Under the pieces are notes generated by a model. It was not told the DNA's origin and did not search any database. It saw nothing but the letters and a program-made list of their open reading frames with translations. Both the position numbers and the translations under genes were made by a program. Below, piece by piece: positions 58,403 to 64,000 of a stretch of 64,000 nt of DNA. Source of the DNA: Rhizomys pruinosus. Its lineage: Eukaryota; Chordata; Mammalia; Rodentia; Spalacidae. Every line of letters starts with the position of its first letter. Position 1 is the stretch's first letter. The DNA lies in contig VZQC01006365.1 of NCBI GenBank assembly GCA_009823505.1, positions 577,609 to 641,608 on the forward strand, given 5' to 3'.

Positions 58403-60509
58403 CGTATTAGTCACTTTTCTGTTGCTGTGATAAAACTCCCATGACCAAGGGAACTTATAAAAGGAAGAGTTAACTTGAGATTACAATTGATGGTTCCAGG
58501 GAATACTTCATTGTGGCTGGAGGAATGGTAGTAGGGGCTGGAGCATAAAACTAAGGCTCACATTTTCCAATGAGCACAGGAAATAGAGAGAGCAACTGGA
58601 GGCTGGCAAGGCTTGTTGTACACTCTAAGCCCACCCCAGTGACATACTTCCTCCAGCATGGCCACACTTTTTAGACCTCCAAAACAGCAGCACCAACTGT
58701 GGACAAAACGTCTGAATACTTGAAGCCTATGGGGGACATTCTCATTCAAACCACCACATTCCACTCCCTAGCTCCCATAGGCTCATGAACATATAAAATG
58801 CAAAATGTCTTTAGTCCATCCTTAAAAGTCCCATAGTCTTTACCAGTCTCAATACTATTCAAAAATCTGTAGTCCATAGTCTCTTCTGAGACCTAGGACA
58901 ATCTCTTAACTGTAATCTCCTCTAAAATCAAAAGACAATTTACATACTCCCAATATACAATGGAAGCAAATACTCATCCACATTCCAAAAGGGAGGAATA
59001 AAGGCATAGTGAGGAAATATAGGACCAAAACAAGACCAAAAACCAGCAGGGCAAACACCAAGTCCAGGAGTTCCACATGAGACTTCTGGAACTTTGTTTC
59101 CTACAGGCTTAGATGACTCAGCTCTTCCAGCTTTATGTGCAACATGCATCTGTTTCTTATGCTGGTACCTCTCTCTGTATGCAGCTCTCCTTGGCAAATA
59201 TCTCACAGCTCTGTTACCTCGAATATCTTCTTCATATTTCCACTGCTGACCAGGCTTCACCTTAACAGCTTCAAGCAATGGCCTATCAGGGCCTTCTGTA
59301 TGCAGGGACGCCCCTGCTGCACTCTGCCTGGCCTCACTGGCTCTCTGAAACCATGCAGAAAGAACTGATGGCCCCTTCACTCCTGCATCCTTCATGCCTC
59401 TAAACCCAGCACCACGTGAATGAAACTGCTTGAGTTTGGCTGCAAGTTTGGGATGGACCCTGGCCTACTTCAACCTTATTCAAAACTTTTCTCAGCCCTT
59501 TCAGTATTTTACTTTCAAAAGTTAGAGGTTTAGCTGAGTGTGGTCTTGCCCTGAAGGTACTGTTTCTATTATTTACTTGTAAATCTCTAGGTCTCTCCTT
59601 AATCACTGTAATCTCACTCTTTCCATTGTTTGCTTGTAAATCTCTAGGTTTCTCCTTATCAAAGGAACCTCTCCTTCACCTGCCTTGGCCTCACTATTAA
59701 CCTTCCTAGTGCACTTTTCTGTTCCCAACTGTACGTTATGCATTTCTTTCTGCCCCATCTGCTCTTTATCATCATAGATCTGTATAATATTCACCATTAA
59801 TAGCCATGCCACCATTTCTACGTTAGGCTGTCTTGAAATATCTGCCAAAGAAATTATTCCATTGCTTTTCAATTTAGCCTCAGGCAAGCATTTGGGCTGT
59901 AGGCAAACTCCAGCCAGACTCTGCCAAAATAACCCAGATGCTGCTTAAGTCCTTATTTACCTCTGCAAATACATTTTTCACAGCATTGCTTTCTTCCAGG
60001 CTTCTACTAGAATGGCCCATTAATCTCTCCTTACAGCAGTCAACAGCTTTTCTAATCCAAAGTTCCAAAGTCTTCCACATTTCTCCAAAAACCCACATGG
60101 TCAGGTTCTTTACAGCCAACAGCCCACTCTCTGGTACCAAAAACTGTATTAGTCACTTTTCTGTTGCTGTGATAAAACCACAATGACCAAGGGAACTTAT
60201 AAAAGGAAGAGTTTATTTGAGCTTACAATTGATGGTTCCAGGGAATTAGAGTCCATTGTGGAAGAAGGCACAGTGGCAAGAGCTGGAGCAGAAAGCCAAG
60301 TTTCACATCTTCCAAAAAGCACCAGAAGCCGAGAGAGAGCAACTGGAGGCTGGCAAGGCTTGTTGTATGCTCTAAGCCCACCACTAGTGACATACTTCTT
60401 CCAGCATGGCCACACTTTCTAAGACCTCCCAAAACAGTGCAACCAACTGGAGACAAAAATGTCTGAATACTTGAAACCTATGAGGGACATTCTCATTGGA
60501 ACTACCACA
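58403..60509 (-). mobile_element. Two-LTR ERVL-MaLR element (ORR1/MT-like)
   Basis: LTRs are at 58403-58758 (3' LTR) and 60145-60509 (5' LTR), in direct orientation, with tgtggt...taataca ends on the minus strand. The internal part (58759-60144, about 1.39 kb) starts, reading leftwards, with tggtaccagagagtgggc. That is a plausible tRNA-Leu-type primer site, as in ERVL relatives. It ends at a purine-rich gagctagggagtggaa before the 3' LTR. The minus-strand frames 60140-59880, 59887-59603 and 59395-58940 are gag-like MaLR relics with no recognisable enzyme. The flanks give no clear 5-bp duplication. Confidence 0.88.
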
Positions 60510-60937
60510 AAACTTTTTTTGAAATTTTTGAGAATACCCATGACATGACAAAAATGAAAATGAAATAAATTATATTTCAGTTCATATGTATAAAGTAGCA
60601 TACAAATACAGTGGAAATGGTACAAATATTAATGTTTTATATATTATTTACTAACATATATTCCCCACTTATTATCACAGTTATGTTTTGTAATTATATT
60701 TAGTTGGTTGGATTATTTTTTCCTTAATCAACATTTTTTCCAATGAGCCCATAAGAAAACTGATAAAATATAAATAAATAAATTATATAATAATATATTA
60801 ATAGTATATATATATATTATAATAACGGTGAAATACAGGAAAACATGAAGCAAATAACTTTTGGAAAAAATTATCATTTCCTTTAGCTGACTTTAGTGGA
60901 TAATCACAATTAATTTATGTATAAATATAGAGAAATA
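60510..60937. other. AT-rich non-repeat DNA with a TA run near 60805-60825
   Basis: Nothing else is recognised. Confidence 0.4.
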
Positions 60938-61160
60938 GAGCTGGAGAGGTGGTTCAGTGGTTAAGAGCACTGACTATTCTTGCAAAGGACTTGGGTTCCA
61001 TTCTAAGCACCCACATGGTGGTTAACAGCCATCTGTAACTCCAGTTTCAGCAGTTCCAATGTTCTCTTCTAACATCCACAGGCACTGCACAGGATGGGTG
61101 CATGTACATTCATGTAAGCAATGTACTCATACATATAAAATAATATTAATAAATAAAATC
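60938..61160 (+). mobile_element. Old B2/B3 SINE
   Basis: Sense: gagctggagaggtggttcag head, then actccagtttcagcagttcc, then an A-rich tail. Confidence 0.88.
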
Positions 61161-61694
61161 AAAGATTTTTTTATGTAATGAAAGGAAAACTTAGAAAAAG
61201 CAAGATTAAGTGAATTTACAAACACAAAATTTTAGAATACAGTCATATTTAGGAATAGCTCATCTATAATACATAAATTCTAGTCCTAGAGTTAGTAATA
61301 TGAATGCATTTAATGAAATTAATTATTTTTTTCCTGCACTATGATTAAATTTCAAATATATTGTGACATTGATCACATGTCCAGGTGTCTGTTTTACAAA
61401 GATAAAGAAATATAGAGAAATGAATTAGTTATAGTAATGCTCAATTTTAAAATGTTGATTTTGAGAAAAATCCATTTAAAAAAGACCTTGTTAGAATTTT
61501 GCATCATTTTTATGTGTATAAAAGTCAATGATAATGATTATTCTCAGAAATGTTTTAAGATTTAACTCTAAGCACTAATTATCTTCCTAAGTAAACTTAG
61601 AATTCTGTTACATACATATAACTTTGTTATTGCTGGAAACAAAATCATTTCATTTCAGAATAAAATAGATTCATTTCATTCTTCCAATATTTAT
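61161..61694 (+). repeat. Paralogous block, copy G
   Basis: 61532-61665 matches 49986-50120. The remainder is unassigned AT-rich DNA. Confidence 0.6.
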
Positions 61695-61922
61695 TATAAA
61701 TATATTTTTAAATATTTTATATTATGTGTATGAGTGTATTGTCTGAATGTATGCAAGTGCACCTGTATCATGCAGTTACTGTGAAGGTCAGAAAGGGCCT
61801 CAGAATCACCTGGAACTATAGTTATGGACAGTCGTTACTGCCATTTTGGTGCTGGGAGCCAATTCTGGGTCTTTTGCATGACCAGCCAGTGCTCTTAACC
61901 CATGAGCTAACTCTTCCAGGTC
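61695..61922 (-). mobile_element. Old B2/B3 SINE
   Basis: Antisense, with head cccatgagctaactcttccag and body gaatcacctggaactatagt. Confidence 0.86.
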
Positions 61923-62019
61923 CATAAGAATACATATTGTTAAATTGCCTCATAATCCTGACAAATACTTGTCTAGTTTGTTGAACTGAATGGATTTTAC
62001 TAAGCATTCTTATTATTTT

Positions 62020-62133
62020 CTCTTTTTATAATGTATTTATTACTGTTATTTTATGTGTATAAGTGTATTGTCTGCATATATGTAAGTGCACCTGTGTAAT
62101 GCAGTGCCTATGGAGGTCAGAAGATGGTGTCAG
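62020..62133 (-). mobile_element. 3' half of a B2/B3 SINE, cut by L1
   Basis: The antisense tail and body run to gatggtgtcagat, where L1 sequence begins abruptly. The head half is not found elsewhere in the window. Confidence 0.8.
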
Positions 62134-62722
62134 ATGATATTGTCTGTGGGTTTGTTGTATACAGCTTTGCTTATATTGAGGAAAATTCCCTTCAGTCCAA
62201 GTCCCTCTAGAACTTTAAACATGAAAGGATGCTGGATCTTGTCAAAAGCTTTTTCTGCATCAATTGAGATGACTATGTAATTTTTGTTTTTCAGTCTGTT
62301 TATGTGTTTTATGATTTACTGATTTATGTATGTTGAACCATCCTTGCATTTCTGGTATGAATCCAACTTGATCATGATGTATAATCTTTTTGATTTGGGT
62401 CTGTATGCGATTTATAAGTATTTTGTTGAGAGTTTTGCATCTGTGTTCATTAATGAGATTAATGAGATTATATTTTTCTTTTTTGTTGTGTCTTTGCCTC
62501 GTTTGGGTATTAGAGCGATGCTGGCATTATAGAAGGAGTTTGGGAGATTTCCTTTTGTTTGTATCCTTCTGAAAAGTTTGAGTAGTAAAGGTTGTAAGAC
62601 CTCTTTAAATGTTTTATAGAATTCTTCTATGAAACCATCTGGCACTGGGCTTTTTTTTTCACTTGGGAGGTTTTTTATTATGTCTTCAATTTCTTCACGA
62701 TATGGGTCTGTTTAAAATGTCA
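62134..62722 (-). mobile_element. L1 ORF2 reverse-transcriptase fragment
   Basis: Antisense RT region. The frame 62645-62412 includes [14 protein letters not shown] and [13 protein letters not shown] segments. It lacks both 5' and 3' parts and lies head-to-head against the sense L1 that follows. Confidence 0.88.
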
Positions 62723-62730
62723 ATTACAAG

Positions 62731-63345
62731 TGAGGTTCTGGTGAGTCAAGGCGCCCTTGTGGGCCATGCCATCCTTCCCCGGAACTCCCAGCTCAGACTC
62801 CAGACACGTGCCAGGAGTCAGTGAGGTTCCAGAGACTCAAGGTGCCCTTGGGGACAAGCCAATCCCCGCCCCCCCGAACTTCCAGCTCAGACTCCAGACA
62901 CCCACCCAGAGTAATGAGGTTCCGGAGAGTCAAGGTGCCCTTGGGGACACACCATCCTCCCCAGGAACTCCCAACTCAGACTCCAGACACCCACCAGGTA
63001 TCAGTGAGGTTCTGGAGAGTCAAGGCACCCTTGTGGCACATGCCATCCTCCTCTGGAACTCCCAGCTCAGACTCCAGACACCAACCCAGTGTCAGTGAGG
63101 TTCTGGTGAGTCAGGGCGACCTTGTGGGACATGCCATCTTCTCCCAGAACTCACAGCTTGGACTCCAGACACCCGCCCGGAGTCAGTGAGCTTCCCATGA
63201 GTCAAGGCACCCTTGGAGGACATGCCATCTGCCCCCGGAACTCCCAGCTTGGACTCCAGACAGCAGCCTGGAGTCAGTGAGTTTCCAGGGAGACAAGGCA
63301 GACCTGCCTGGACCGTTGAGGGCCTATGGGAGATCCAGCCAAAGT
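62731..63345 (+). repeat. L1 5' UTR monomer array, 91-bp units
   Basis: tgag(g/c)tt-type unit starts fall at 62731, 62822, 62915, 63005, 63096, 63187 and 63278, spaced 91, 93, 90, 91, 91 and 91 bp. This gives six full units and part of a seventh. Each holds gagtcaaggc(g/a)cccttg and ggaactcccagctcagactc. The array is GC-rich and placed directly 5' of ORF1, as an L1 promoter should be. The open frames along it are repeat artefacts. Confidence 0.93.
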
Positions 63346-64000
63346 AGCAACCCAACCCAACACCCCCACCCCCCGTCCCCACAACATCCTGGTGGAGCTC
63401 TGGTGCAGAGGACCCAACAGGCAGAGCATTGGTGATTATAATCTGTGCAGCCAAAGGTGAGGTCCCAGAATTCAAAGAAGCAAACAAACAGAAAAATCCA
63501 CATGCCAAAGTCACAAAGAAAAAAGAACATGGGAAAAGCTCATAATAAACCCACACTGAACTCAACCAACGAAAGATCCCTACAATGAGATATCCGAGGA
63601 AAGAAGCCAAGACACCGACCTTAGAAGAACAACTGTACACATCCAAAGAAATCATAGAACTAAGGGAAGAGAATGAAAAACTCAGGAAGGACCTAGAGAG
63701 AGATAATGACAAACGGTGGAAAGAAATATGGGGAGAGATTGAAAAACTCAAGCAGGACCTAAAGGGAGAAAATCACAAACTCCGGAAGGAAGTTAAAACA
63801 CTGAAAAGATCCCAGGCCGAAATGAAAAAAGACAATGGCCAATGAACCAAGGAGCTATAAGATGAGAAATAAAGGCTCCAGAGGGAAATGGAAAATCTAA
63901 AGAAATCACAGGATGAATTGAAAAAGGATATTGAACATTCATACAACCACCAGGAAAGGATAGGAAAAAGCCCGAGAAGCAGAATGGAAGAAGCAGAAAA
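63346..64000 (+). pseudogene. L1 5' UTR and start of ORF1, broken and cut by the window end
   Basis: The frame starting at the ATG at 63585 encodes an E/K/L-rich coiled coil (R-E-E-N-E-K-L-R-K-D-L-E-R and repeats of this pattern), typical of the ORF1p N-terminus. The frame meets TGA at 63843, TAA at 63858 and TAA at 63870, after which the coiled-coil pattern resumes in the same frame to the window end. These are point nonsense changes rather than frameshifts. The bulk of the element lies outside the window. Confidence 0.88.

Noticed and set aside
58940..59395. A 151-codon frame that might be a gene
   Set aside because: It lies inside the internal part of a MaLR between two LTRs and has no recognisable domain beyond expected gag-like relics.
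62757..63189. Plus-strand frames of 113 and 122 codons with repeated Ser/Asp/Arg/His/Pro motifs
   Set aside because: They are overlapping frames through the 91-bp monomer array. The unit length is not a multiple of three, so each frame cycles.
62731..63345. Regularly spaced repeats resembling a CRISPR array
   Set aside because: The 91-bp units are repeated along their whole length with no unique spacers, in a vertebrate genome, directly upstream of L1 ORF1.
63092..63751. A 219-codon minus-strand open frame, the longest in the window
   Set aside because: It runs antisense through the 91-bp L1 monomers, 5' UTR and ORF1 start. Its length comes from GC-rich repeated DNA without stops in that frame. 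There is no start context or family resemblance.

Overview
This window is mammalian nuclear DNA from a rodent, almost certainly a muroid. The evidence is dozens of B1 (7SL-derived) and B2/B3 (tRNA-derived) SINEs, ID-like remnants, L1 elements with rodent-type tandem 5' monomers, and an ERVL-MaLR element of the ORR1/MT kind. The B2 consensus reads differently from the house-mouse and rat B2 I know, so a less-studied muroid lineage is likely; I cannot name the species. The DNA is AT-rich and very L1-dense. I found no intact host protein-coding gene, rRNA or functional tRNA. Nearly all open frames are L1 remnants, frames through tandem repeats, or chance.

Layout. 0-4.3 kb: B2, an antisense L1 3' end, and AT-rich DNA. 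4.3-7.3 kb: an old antisense L1. 7.4-12.4 kb: a SINE-rich stretch with an L1 3' fragment flanked by a ~320-bp direct duplication. 12.4-17.6 kb: old L1 pieces interrupted by SINEs. 17.7-28 kb: mostly non-repeat DNA that belongs to a degenerate local duplication, plus a long CCTT/CTTT tract and a solo LTR. 28.2-35.2 kb: a nearly full-length but decayed antisense L1 ending in nine 108/118-bp promoter monomers. 35.2-37.5 kb: a second copy of the 20.3-22.4 kb block. 37.5-45.2 kb: several L1 pieces, an unclassified ~1.2-kb repeat and a single N at a sequence discontinuity. 45.2-46.1 kb: an LTR and broken env transmembrane remnant of an endogenous retrovirus. 46.1-50 kb: L1 3' UTR pieces, two local tandem repeats and a sense L1. 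50-58.4 kb: further copies of the duplicated block, an L1 with an inverted 5' part inserted in a B2, and a second copy of the unclassified repeat. 58.4-60.5 kb: a two-LTR MaLR element. 61-64 kb: SINEs, an antisense L1 fragment, then a sense-strand L1 5' end with six-plus 91-bp monomers running into a broken ORF1.

There is no operon-like or multi-gene system here. The window records retrotransposition and old segmental duplication. The most informative items are the paralogous block array, the four different L1 5'-monomer types within 64 kb, the very long target-site duplication, the B2 subfamily with an internal tandem duplication, and the retroviral env remnant. I found no convincing evidence of an undescribed molecular system.
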